Positions 57,218 to 64,000 of a DNA stretch of 64,000 bases are shown here, piece by piece (the first letter of the stretch is position 1; every line of letters starts with the position of its first letter). The stretch comes from Streptomyces violens (GTDB taxonomy: Bacteria; Actinomycetota; Actinomycetes; Streptomycetales; Streptomycetaceae): contig NZ_JOBH01000002.1 in NCBI RefSeq assembly GCF_000717745.1, forward strand, positions 434,001-498,000, read 5' to 3'. The notes under the pieces are model-generated. The model made no database searches. It was not told where the DNA came from and saw only the letters and a list, made by a program, of their open reading frames with translations. Both the position numbers and the translations under genes were made by a program.

Positions 57218-58066
57218 TCAGCTCGCCTTGCTGAAGGAGGGCAGCACCGAGCCGTCCTTGTAGTGCGTCTCGATGTACTTCTTGACCTGGTCGGAGTTGA
57301 GCAGCTTCGCGAGCTTCTGCACGCGCGCGTCGTTCTTCTCGCTCTTGTCGACGGCGAGGAAGTTCGCGTAGGGGCTGTTCTTGGCCGACTCGATGGCCAG
57401 GGAGTCCGACTTGGGGCTGAGCTTGGCGGCGATGGCGTAGTTGCCGTTGATGACCGCGGCGTCGTAGTCGCTGAGCTGCGGGGCCAGGAGTTCCGCCTTG
57501 GACTCCTTGATGGTCAGGCCCTTCTTGTCCGCGATGTCGTTCAGACCGGGGATCGCGGGGGCGTCGGCCTTGAGCTCGATGGCGCCGGCCTCGTCGAGCA
57601 GCTTCAGGGCGCGGGCCTCGTTGCTGGCGTCGTTGGGCACGCCGACGGTGTCGCCGGACTTCAGCTCGGAGAGCTTGTCGTACTGCTTGGAGTAGACGCC
57701 CATCGGCTCGACGTGGACGTTGACGACGGGCTCGATGTCCCCGTCGTTCTTCTTGTTCCAGTCGTCCAGGAATTCCTTGGTCTGGAAGTAGTTGGCGCCC
57801 AGGCTGCCGTCCTTGGTCGCCGGGTTGATCAGCTGGTAGTCGTCGAAGGTCTTGACCTGGATCTTGAGGCCCTCCTTGGGCGCCAGGTCCTTCTTGACGT
57901 ACTCCAGGATCTCGGCGTGCGGGACGGAGGTGGCGCCGACGACGAGCGGGGAGCTCGCGTCGTCCTTCTTCTCCGTGTCCGGGTCCGAGGGGGCGCTGCA
58001 GGCGCCGAGGGCGAGGGTGAGCGCGGCGGCCGCGACGGCGCCGGTGAGCTTGACGGTGTTACGCAC
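57218..58066 (-). CDS. metQ: Methionine ABC transporter substrate-binding lipoprotein MetQ
   Basis: 282 residues from a GTG with AAAGG 8 bases upstream. Signal peptide with lipobox LALGAC at 18-23, so C23 is lipidated and the protein is outer-leaf anchored. NlpA/MetQ blocks include VVGATSVPHAEILEYV, YQLINPATKDGSLGANYFQTKEFLDDW and DTVGVPNDASNEARALKLL. It captures D- or L-methionine for MetNI. The last gene of a clear metN-metI-metQ operon. Confidence 0.92.
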   Translation of the reverse strand: MRNTVKLTGAVAAAALTLALGACSAPSDPDTEKKDDASSPLVVGATSVPHAEILEYVKKDLAPKEGLKIQVKTFDDYQLINPATKDGSLGANYFQTKEFLDDWNKKNDGDIEPVVNVHVEPMGVYSKQYDKLSELKSGDTVGVPNDASNEARALKLLDEAGAIELKADAPAIPGLNDIADKKGLTIKESKAELLAPQLSDYDAAVINGNYAIAAKLSPKSDSLAIESAKNSPYANFLAVDKSEKNDARVQKLAKLLNSDQVKKYIETHYKDGSVLPSFSKAS

Positions 58067-58130
58067 GAAGAGTGCCTTTCTTACAGGTGGTGTTCCGCCC
58101 GGCAAAGGGTCCGGGCTCCGGGGTGGTGGC

Positions 58131-58859
58131 TCAGGCGGCCTCGTCCGCGGTCTCGCGGGCCTTGGGCAGCTTCAGCAGGCGTACGGGGGCGGCGGCACGG
58201 GCGCCGCGGCGGGCGAGCCGCCGGACCACCAGGTCGCCGATGAGCTGGACGACGGTCACGATCAGGATGATCAGTACCACGGTGACCAGCATGAAGCGCG
58301 TGTCGTACCGCTGCTGGCCGTAGGTGATCGCCGCGCTGCCCAGGCCGCCGGCGCCGAGCGCGCCGGCCATCGCGGAGTAGCTGATGATCGTGATGACGGT
58401 GTTGGTGAGGCTGGCGACGAGCGAGGGCAGCGCCTGCGGGAGCAGCACCTTGAAGACGATGGTCCAGGTGCCGCCGCCCATGGACTGGGCGGCCTCGACG
58501 AGCCCGCCGTCCACCTCGCGCAAGGAGGTCTCCACCAGGCGCGCGAAGAAGGGGACGGCGCCGACGGCGAGCGGCACGACCGCGGCCGAGGGGCCGATGG
58601 AGGTGCCGACGACGAACCGGGTGAACGGGATGATCGCAATCATCAGGATGATGAAGGGCAGCGACCGGCCGATGTTCACGACGACGCTGACGACCTTGTT
58701 CACCACGGTGTTCTGGAGCTGTCCGCCGCGGTCGGTGAGGACCAGCAGGACGCCGAGGATCAGGCCGCCGATCACGGTGTAGACGGTGGACCACCCCACC
58801 ATGAAGAGGGTGTCGAGGATGCCGTCGTGGAGGACCGGCTGCATGTCGTTCCAGTTCAC
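58131..58859 (-). CDS. metI: Methionine ABC transporter permease MetI
   Basis: 242 residues with five or six predicted membrane helices (from about 19-40 on: MVGWSTVYTVIGGLILGVLLVL) and the EAA-type coupling loop near GGLVEAAQSMGGGTWTIVFKVLLPQALPS. It forms the membrane channel for MetNQ. GTGA overlaps the metN stop, so translation is coupled. The final 25 residues are basic and cytoplasmic. Confidence 0.93.
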   Translation of the reverse strand: MNWNDMQPVLHDGILDTLFMVGWSTVYTVIGGLILGVLLVLTDRGGQLQNTVVNKVVSVVVNIGRSLPFIILMIAIIPFTRFVVGTSIGPSAAVVPLAVGAVPFFARLVETSLREVDGGLVEAAQSMGGGTWTIVFKVLLPQALPSLVASLTNTVITIISYSAMAGALGAGGLGSAAITYGQQRYDTRFMLVTVVLIILIVTVVQLIGDLVVRRLARRGARAAAPVRLLKLPKARETADEAA

Positions 58860-59926
58860 TTGGCGACCTCCTTGGTCAGCACGGTGGCGTCCGGCGTCTG
58901 CGGGGCTGTGCGCCCCACGACGTCGACCTGGAGGCCCTGCTCGCGCAGGAAGCCGATGGGTACGACGTTGTCCTCGAAGCGGCCGGGCAGCTCGATGCGC
59001 ATCCGGCCGACCTGCTTGCCGCCGACGGTGTCCATGGCGGCGCCGAGGATCGACACGTCGACGTTGTAGGTCCGCGAGAGGGTGGAGATGACCGGCTCGG
59101 TGGCCGCCTCGCCGTGGAAGGTGACGTCCACGACGGTGCGGTCCTCGGCCGTGGCCTCGCCGGTGACCGGGAACAGCTCGGTGGCCAGCTCAGAGCCGGG
59201 CGTGGCCAGCAGCTCGGAGACGGTGCCCTGCTCGACGATCCGGCCGCCCTTCATCAGGGCCGCGGAGTCGCAGATCGTCTTGACGACGTCCATCTCGTGG
59301 GTGATGAGCAGGACGGTCAGGCCGAGCTGGCGGTTGAGGTCGCGCAGCAGCTGGAGGATGGAGCGGGTGGTCTCCGGGTCCAGCGCACTGGTGGCCTCGT
59401 CGGAGAGCAGCACCTTGGGGTCGCCGGCGAGCGCGCGGGCGATGCCGACGCGCTGCTTCTGGCCACCGGAGAGCTGGGCGGGGTAGGCCTTGGCCTTGTC
59501 GGCGAGGCCGACCAGGTCCAGCAGCTCCAGCGCCTTGCGGGCGCGGTCGCGGCGGCCGACCTTGAGGATCTCCAGCGGCAGCTCGATGTTGTCCTGGACG
59601 GTGCGCGAGGACAGCAGGTTGAAGTGCTGGAAGACCATCCCGATGTGGCTGCGCGCGGCACGCAGTGCGGGGTTCGCCCGCTGGCCGCGTCCGGCGAGCG
59701 CGGTGAGGTCCTGGCCGGCCACGGTGACCGTGCCGGAGGTGGGGCGCTCCAGGAGGTTCACGCAGCGGATGAGCGTCGACTTGCCGGCGCCGCTCTGGCC
59801 GATGACGCCGTACACCTCGCCCTCGCGGACGTGCAGGTCGACGCCGTCCAGCGCGGTGACCTCCCGGTCGCCTGAGCGGTAGACCTTGGTGAGGCCCGTA
59901 GTGGTGATCACAGGGATATCCGTCAT
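58856..59926 (-). CDS. metN: Methionine ABC transporter ATP-binding protein MetN
   Basis: 356 residues from the ATG at 59926. Walker A GQSGAGKST, Q-loop FQHFNLLSSRTV, signature LSGGQKQRVGIARAL, Walker B LLSDEATSALD and switch histidine LLITHEMD are all present. The C-terminal NIL/ACT-like domain (about 260-340, TVVDVTFHGEAATEPVISTLS) in MetN family members binds methionine and shuts off import. First gene of metNIQ. A GTG 33 bases earlier is in frame but lacks a ribosome site. A Cys-rich leader ORF lies upstream. Confidence 0.93.
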   Translation of the reverse strand: MTDIPVITTTGLTKVYRSGDREVTALDGVDLHVREGEVYGVIGQSGAGKSTLIRCVNLLERPTSGTVTVAGQDLTALAGRGQRANPALRAARSHIGMVFQHFNLLSSRTVQDNIELPLEILKVGRRDRARKALELLDLVGLADKAKAYPAQLSGGQKQRVGIARALAGDPKVLLSDEATSALDPETTRSILQLLRDLNRQLGLTVLLITHEMDVVKTICDSAALMKGGRIVEQGTVSELLATPGSELATELFPVTGEATAEDRTVVDVTFHGEAATEPVISTLSRTYNVDVSILGAAMDTVGGKQVGRMRIELPGRFEDNVVPIGFLREQGLQVDVVGRTAPQTPDATVLTKEVAK

Positions 59927-60160
59927 GGTCGAGTGCTCGGCGGCTCGTCCGCCGGGCACGGGGCATTCATTGCGGAGTGCGGCATGGGGATCGCGGAGGC
60001 ATGCGGGCGGCGGGCGCCCGGCTCCGGGGTCCGGTGACGCGGGGCGGCCGGGAGTGCGTACGGAGCGCGGGCGTACGGGAGGTACGGAGCGCTTCTGTAC
60101 GGGTCGTCCGGCACATGGCAGCGGGTCTCGCTTCGGGGCGCGAGGCTCAGGCGGGGGCCC

Positions 60161-60247
60161 TCAGCGGTCACACATTCGACACAGGCAACGAGCACCGGGC
60201 GTCAGGTGCGCCTCGGTCGCGGGGGTGCGGCAGCTCGTCGTGGTCAT
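60161..60247 (-). CDS. Putative Cys-rich leader peptide upstream of metN, 28 residues
   Basis: A frame from ATG 60247 to TGA 60161. It begins MTTTSC and ends with CLCRMCDR, giving four Cys and a Met close to the stop. No ribosome site lies before the ATG, and the promoter-like pair upstream would place the transcription start on the ATG itself, so it may be leaderless. Such Cys-rich leader peptides attenuate sulfur genes in mycobacteria; a similar role for metNIQ is inferred. It ends 234 bases before metN. Confidence 0.55.
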   Translation of the reverse strand: MTTTSCRTPATEAHLTPGARCLCRMCDR

Positions 60248-60254
60248 GCTGGCC

Positions 60255-60285
60255 AGTAAACCAGACACGCGTACGGACCGATCAA
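60255..60285 (-). promoter_or_regulatory. Likely promoter of the metN leader transcript
   Basis: On the minus strand TTGATC (60285-60280) and TTTACT (60260-60255) are separated by 19 bases, longer than ideal. Seven bases separate the -10 from the leader ATG, which suits a leaderless mRNA. Confidence 0.45.
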
Positions 60286-60331
60286 GCCAGTCCGGATTCC
60301 GGACGGGCGGGATCAGTCCGTGGACAGCGGC

Positions 60332-60973
60332 TCAGCCGGCCGTCGTGATCTCCACGCCGCCCGCCGTGGCCTGCGCGGACACCGCGGACAGGTCCGGTAC
60401 GACCACGTCGGCCACCAGCTCCTCCGGGCCGGTCGTTGTGGTCAACGCCACGGTCTTCGCGCCGGCCGCGCGGCCCGCCGCGAGCCCGGCCGGCGCGTCC
60501 TCGAAGACCGCGCAGCGGGCCGGGTCGACGCCCAGGTGCCGGGCGGCGAGCAGGAACGGCTCGGGGTCGGGCTTGCCGCGAGTGATGTCGTCGGCGGTGA
60601 TCAGGTGCTTGGGGCGGATGCCGACGGCCGCGAGGCGGGCCTCGGCGAGCTTGCGGGTGGCGGAGGTGACCACGGCCCAGCGGTCGGCCGGGAGGGAGTC
60701 CAGCAGCTCACGGGTGCCGGGCAGCAGCACCACGCCGTCCGCGTCCGCGGTCTCCAGCTCCTCGATGCGGGCCAGCGCCTCGGGGGCACGCTCGGCGGGC
60801 AGCAGGTCGGCGACGATGTCGGCGGCGGGCCGGCCGTGCAGCTCGACCCGGGCGAATTCCTCGGTGACGCCGTACTCCTCGGCCCACCGCGCCCAGCAGC
60901 GCTGCACCGAGTCCATGGAGGAGACGAGCGTGCCGTCGTTGTCGAACAGGAGGGCGTCAACCGAGAGCTTCAT
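60332..60973 (-). CDS. HAD-superfamily phosphatase (beta-phosphoglucomutase-like subgroup)
   Basis: 213 residues. Motif I is FDNDGTLV (D11, D13), with VVTSATRKLAEARL (motif II region), KPDPEPFLLAARHLGV (motif III) and VFEDAPAGLAAGRAAGA (motif IV). The alpha cap inserts between about 20 and 80. This fits sugar-phosphate phosphatases or mutases; substrate unknown. Confidence 0.87.
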   Translation of the reverse strand: MKLSVDALLFDNDGTLVSSMDSVQRCWARWAEEYGVTEEFARVELHGRPAADIVADLLPAERAPEALARIEELETADADGVVLLPGTRELLDSLPADRWAVVTSATRKLAEARLAAVGIRPKHLITADDITRGKPDPEPFLLAARHLGVDPARCAVFEDAPAGLAAGRAAGAKTVALTTTTGPEELVADVVVPDLSAVSAQATAGGVEITTAG

Positions 60974-61133
60974 GGTCGCCGAGCGTACGTGGTGCGCGGC
61001 GCCGCGCTCCGGGCCGGGGGCGGACGGCCGCCGGGCCGGGGCCGCGCGCGGGCGGGCGGCGGGCGCCGATTAAAGTCGGGGGCATGCCCCACAGCCCCAC
61101 TGCGCGCAGCCGCGCCGCCGCGCGGAGGTCCCG

Positions 61134-61502
61134 GTGATCGACGCGCTGACGGTCGCGGTCGGCGTGACCGCCCTCGTACTGGCCGCCTGGTGCGGCTTTG
61201 CCGCGTACCGCGACGAACCGACCAAGGACTGGCACTTCATCGGGATGGCCGTCGTCTCGCTGCTCGCGCTCGTGCAGCTGGTGACCGGCATCGTGAAGCT
61301 GGCGGGCGGTGAGAAGCCCGACGACGGTACGGCGATCTTCCTGGCGTATCTGATCGGCGCGGCCGCGTGCGTGCCCGCCGCCGGGTTCCTGTCGCTGTCG
61401 GAGCGGACCCGCTGGGGTTCGGTGACCGTCGCGGCGGGCGCCGTGGTGCTGGCCGTGCTGGAGGTACGGCTGTACGACATCTGGGGAGGCGGCCATGGCT
61501 GA
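61134..61502 (+). CDS. Small membrane protein, 122 residues
   Basis: Four predicted membrane helices (about 3-22, 35-55, 70-90, 96-116), short loops. The first helix starts IDALTVAVGVTALVLAAW. Not recognised. It overlaps the next gene by 8 bases, so they are coupled and probably work together. Confidence 0.7.
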   Translation: MIDALTVAVGVTALVLAAWCGFAAYRDEPTKDWHFIGMAVVSLLALVQLVTGIVKLAGGEKPDDGTAIFLAYLIGAAACVPAAGFLSLSERTRWGSVTVAAGAVVLAVLEVRLYDIWGGGHG

Positions 61503-61929
61503 GCCCGCGACGACCACCACGAAGAACGCCGGCGGCCGGCTCTCCCTGGGCTCGGGCCCCGGCCGGCTGCTGGTCTGGCTCTACGGCGTCTTCACGGTCG
61601 CCGCCGCCTCCCGGGCCGCGTTCCAGCTGATCGCCCAGTACGACCGGGCGCCGCTGTCGTACATCCTGTCCGCGGTCTCCGCCGTGGTGTACGCCTTCAT
61701 CCTGTTCTCGCTGGTCCGCGGCGGGGAGGCGGCGCGCAGGGTGGGCCTGGTGTGCTGCTGCCTGGAGCTGCTGGGCGTCCTCGGCGTGGGCACCTGGACG
61801 CTGCTGGAGCCGTCCGCGTTCCCCGACGACACCGTCTGGACGGGGTACGGCTACGGCTACCTCTTCATCCCGGTCTTCCTGCCGGTCACCGGGCTGCTCT
61901 GGCTGCGCCGCGGCCGCCGCGCGGACTGA
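61495..61929 (+). CDS. Small membrane protein, 144 residues
   Basis: A polar N-terminus (MAEPATTTTKNAGG) is followed by four membrane helices (about 25-45, 54-75, 82-100 with a CCC cluster, 118-137). A tyrosine/glycine run (GYGYGYLFIP) lies before the last helix. Partner of the 122-residue gene; unknown function. A strong terminator follows. Confidence 0.7.
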   Translation: MAEPATTTTKNAGGRLSLGSGPGRLLVWLYGVFTVAAASRAAFQLIAQYDRAPLSYILSAVSAVVYAFILFSLVRGGEAARRVGLVCCCLELLGVLGVGTWTLLEPSAFPDDTVWTGYGYGYLFIPVFLPVTGLLWLRRGRRAD

Positions 61930-61945
61930 TTCGCCTCGCTCCACG

Positions 61946-61989
61946 GCCGCGGGCCCCGTACGTGCTGATGCACATACGGGGCCCGCGGC
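61946..61989. terminator. Strong bidirectional terminator
   Basis: GCCGCGGGCCCCGTA pairs with TACGGGGCCCGCGGC (15 pairs), with inner GTG/CAC pairing, between the converging small membrane gene and GNAT gene. TTTT follows on the plus strand. Confidence 0.85.
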
Positions 61990-62005
61990 ACATTTTCGGG
62001 GAGGC

Positions 62006-62509
62006 TCAGGCGCTCGCCACGTAGGCCTGCGCGCTCGCGTCCTTCTCCAGCGTGATCAGGCTGAGCCGGCGGCTGACCTCTTCGGTGCCGACCTGGGCGT
62101 AGCCGCGGCTGCGGTACAGCCGGAGGTTGCCCTCGCTGCGGTGGCCGGTCAGCAGCCGGAAGCGGGTGACCGCGTGCTCGGCGGTCAGCCGCTCCTCGAC
62201 GGCGGCCAGCAGCCGGCTGCCGAGCCCGTGCCGCTGCATCCGCGGATGCACGATCAGCTTGTCGATGCCGCCCACGCCGTCGGCGTCGACCGCACCGCGC
62301 ACGGAGCCGACGACCTCGTCGCCGAGGCGGGCGACCACCACGCATCCGTCGCGCATCTCGGCGCGCAACTCATCGAACGTCTGCGTGAGCGGCTCGATCG
62401 AGTAGTCGTCGTACAGCGCGGCCTCGGACTGGTAGCACAGGTACTGCAGCTTGAGGATCTGCTCGGCGTCGCTGTCGGTCGCCGCAGAGATGGTCACGCT
62501 CATGCCCAT
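62006..62509 (-). CDS. GNAT acetyltransferase, 167 residues
   Basis: The ATG at 62509 is chosen because GGGGAGG lies 9 bases upstream; the ATG 6 bases on is also possible. DKLIVHPRMQRHGLGSRLLAAVEERL is the acetyl-CoA motif (RxxGxG/A) and RLYRSRGYAQVG the C-terminal motif. Substrate unknown. Confidence 0.85.
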   Translation of the reverse strand: MGMSVTISAATDSDAEQILKLQYLCYQSEAALYDDYSIEPLTQTFDELRAEMRDGCVVVARLGDEVVGSVRGAVDADGVGGIDKLIVHPRMQRHGLGSRLLAAVEERLTAEHAVTRFRLLTGHRSEGNLRLYRSRGYAQVGTEEVSRRLSLITLEKDASAQAYVASA

Positions 62510-62631
62510 GCGTGCTGGCCTCCCCTTTTCGGTTCGGTGAGCCCGGGTGCCATGAGGGTGTGGTGCGGCGCCCGGACGGATCTGCCCTGACTTGATGGCA
62601 CCACGGGATGCGCGGCGCCGCCATGGCGGGG

Positions 62632-62874
62632 TCAACGCTCCTTTCCCCGGAGTTCAGGAAGCCCAACCTCCGCCGTCAGCATTCTGCGCAGACATGCCGG
62701 ACAACGGGAACGGAGCGACCCCATGCTCTCCTGTGACATTCCCAACTCAGATGAGAACTCACGGTAGGCCGGATCGCCGCCCGCCGACAGAGCGCGTACC
62801 AACTCCTGGCAGCGGCCCGGCAGTTGAGCGCAGTTGAGCAGCGACGGCGAGCAGCGCGCGGCGCCGCTCGGCAT
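62632..62874 (-). CDS. Solitary sigma-70 region 4-like protein (may be truncated)
   Basis: About 80 residues from an ATG at 62874 (a GTG at 62946 is also in frame). Residues about 15-65 (LPGRCQELVRALSAGGDPAYREFSSELGMSQESMGSLRSRCPACLRRML) match region 4 of ECF-type sigma factors, including the helix-turn-helix, but there is no region 2. There is no room upstream because the GDPD gene starts nearby. It could be a stand-alone region-4 regulator or a decayed sigma gene. Ribosome site is weak. Confidence 0.5.
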   Translation of the reverse strand: MPSGAARCSPSLLNCAQLPGRCQELVRALSAGGDPAYREFSSELGMSQESMGSLRSRCPACLRRMLTAEVGLPELRGKER

Positions 62875-62996
62875 CGAGGCCGGCGGCTGGGTGTCGCGCG
62901 CGGGCTCGGCCGGCGGACCGGCCATTCGGGTGTACGGGAGCAGCACGCACGGGCGGGGGCCATCGACCCCCGCCCGCTGTCACGCCGTGCGCGCGG

Positions 62997-64000
62997 TCAG
63001 CGCTTGCGGAACTCCGCGGCCGCCAGCAGCGCGGTGTCCGGGTTGTCGGAGAACAGCCCGTCGATGCCGGTCGCGAAGAGCGCCTTGAAGTAGGCGAGGG
63101 AGTCGCCGTACGCGGCCGGGTCGCTGCCCTTGCGCAGGTCGACCGGGAGGAAGGTGTTCTCGTTGCGGACCGTGTACGGGTGCAGGACCAGGCCCGCGTC
63201 GTGCGCGTCCTTGACCACCGAGGAGGGCGTGCCGAGCTTGCCGTCGGCGGTGCGCGGGATGATCACGGTGAGGTCCGGGCCGATGCCCTGCGCGAAGGAG
63301 GCGATCCAGCGCAGCCCCTCGGGCGCGACCAGGTCGGCGACGGTGCGCTTGTCGCCGGCCTCCTTGAAGTCCCACGGCTGGCTCTTGAGCGTGCTGAGCA
63401 GTACGACCTTGGGGCAGTCGACCAGCTTGTCCAGCCGCTGGATGCTGCTCGGCTCGAAGGACTGCAGGAAGTTCGGGGAGTCCTTCTTGTGCCGGCCGTA
63501 CTGGCGCAGCAGCTTGGCGAGCGGCTCCTCCAGGCCGAGGCCGAGCTTGCGGAAGTAGGTGGGGTGCTTGGTCTCGATGTGCAGCCAGATGCGGCGGCCG
63601 CGCTTCTTGCCCTCGCGCTCGGCCCACTGGAAGACCTCTTCGAGGGTGGGGATGCCCCAGCGCCCGTCGTAGAGGGTGTTGTGCTGCCGGGTCTGCGGGA
63701 TGCGCTCCTTGGCGCGCAGGGTCTTCAGCTCGGCGAGCGTGAAGTCCTCGGTGAACCAGCCGGTGAGCTTAGTGCCGTCGACCGTCTTGGTCGTCTTGCG
63801 GCCCGCGAACTCCGGGTGGTCGGCGACGTCGGTGGTGGCGGTGATGTCGTTCTCGTGCCGGCAGACCAGGTGGCCGTCCTTGGTGGGGACGAGGTCCTGC
63901 TCGATGATGTCCGCGCCCATGTCCAGGGCGAGCTGGTAGGAGCCGAAGGTGTGCTCGGGGCGGTAGCCGCTCGCGCCGCGGTGGCCGACGACCAGCGGGA
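62997..64000 (-). CDS. Glycerophosphodiester phosphodiesterase, start beyond the window
   Basis: Partial: the 5' end lies past 64000 and the last 334 or so codons are here. Visible family motifs are GHRGASGYRPEHT (catalytic HRG-A-x-E), GADIIEQDLVPTKDGHLVCRHE (metal site) and IETKHP. The C-terminal part ends FRKR. It hydrolyses glycerophosphodiesters to glycerol 3-phosphate; whether it is secreted cannot be told because the N-terminus is missing. Confidence 0.88.
   Translation of the reverse strand, partial: PLVVGHRGASGYRPEHTFGSYQLALDMGADIIEQDLVPTKDGHLVCRHENDITATTDVADHPEFAGRKTTKTVDGTKLTGWFTEDFTLAELKTLRAKERIPQTRQHNTLYDGRWGIPTLEEVFQWAEREGKKRGRRIWLHIETKHPTYFRKLGLGLEEPLAKLLRQYGRHKKDSPNFLQSFEPSSIQRLDKLVDCPKVVLLSTLKSQPWDFKEAGDKRTVADLVAPEGLRWIASFAQGIGPDLTVIIPRTADGKLGTPSSVVKDAHDAGLVLHPYTVRNENTFLPVDLRKGSDPAAYGDSLAYFKALFATGIDGLFSDNPDTALLAAAEFRKR

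Larger units (their letters stand above)
59927..60331. other. 400-base leader region of metNIQ
   Basis: This gap holds the Cys-rich leader ORF and its promoter. Between the leader and metN are GC-rich inverted repeats (for example CTCGC/GCGAG near 60124-60145) and two GTACGGAGCGC repeats (60057 and 60082). I looked for SAM-I, SAM-IV and T-box elements and found none. Confidence 0.6.

Noticed and set aside
59923..60195. 90-residue frame in the metN leader region (starting MLVACVECV)
   Set aside because: It overlaps the metN start in another frame, has no ribosome site and codes Pro/Arg-rich low-complexity sequence; the CLCRMC frame is better supported.
59927..60331. SAM riboswitch or T-box upstream of metNIQ
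   Set aside because: I searched by eye for the SAM-I core, SAM-IV GGCAACCCTCC block and T-box sequence and found none.

Overview
This window is high-GC DNA with GTG and TTG starts, GAGG-type ribosome sites and many 4-base stop/start overlaps. It looks like a conserved core segment of a Streptomyces chromosome. The strongest genus markers are SsgB (a sporulation cell-division activator), a second large EF-G-like protein, a CobT carrying BluB plus a long acidic tail, and a phosphatidylinositol/PIM lipid cluster. No insertion sequence, prophage, CRISPR array or integrase was seen; mobile DNA is essentially absent.

Layout. 1-10 kb: an iron-box-controlled DUF2470 protein, monomeric isocitrate dehydrogenase, RarA, a VKOR-family membrane oxidoreductase, HisS, a metallo-beta-lactamase-fold hydrolase, a membrane-anchored cyclophilin and a DUF349 protein. 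10-22 kb (nearly all minus strand): RelA, Apt, SecF, SecD, YajC, RuvB, RuvA, RuvC, YebC, PdxT and PdxS, joining stringent response, purine salvage, protein export, Holliday-junction processing and vitamin B6 synthesis. 22-33 kb: a LemA-like protein, then PimA-like, PatA-like and PgsA lipid genes, two plus-strand genes (EF-G-like GTPase homologue and a large membrane protein), then a HIT protein and ThrS. 33-36 kb: an uncharacterised pair (OB-like protein plus DUF4365 nuclease-fold protein) divergent from a DnaQ-like exonuclease.

36-44 kb: two near-identical tRNA-Val(CAC) units flank an SRPBCC gene, followed by ssgB, a CGNR regulator, small membrane proteins, a DsbA-like protein, a double GNAT, PabC/PabB (folate branch), and a five-tRNA operon Gly-Cys-Val-Val-Val. 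44-57 kb: a zinc-ribbon protein, a phosphotransferase, a Ser/Thr kinase with an SNGRS-repeat linker, a SpoU-type methyltransferase, and a siroheme/cobalamin set (CysG-like, BluB-CobT, CobL). 57-64 kb: the MetNIQ methionine importer, preceded by a newly noticed Cys-rich, probably leaderless 28-residue leader peptide, then a HAD hydrolase, two small membrane proteins, a GNAT, a lone sigma region-4 protein and a GDPD that runs off the right edge.

The most interesting points for follow-up are the Cys-rich leader ORF upstream of metN, the DUF4365 pair beside an exonuclease, the duplicated tRNA-Val units whose trailer hairpins covary, the iron box over the DUF2470 gene, the solitary sigma region-4 ORF, and the BluB-CobT fusion with a tail of about 780 residues. 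All functional calls rest on reading the sequence and on family knowledge; no database search was run.
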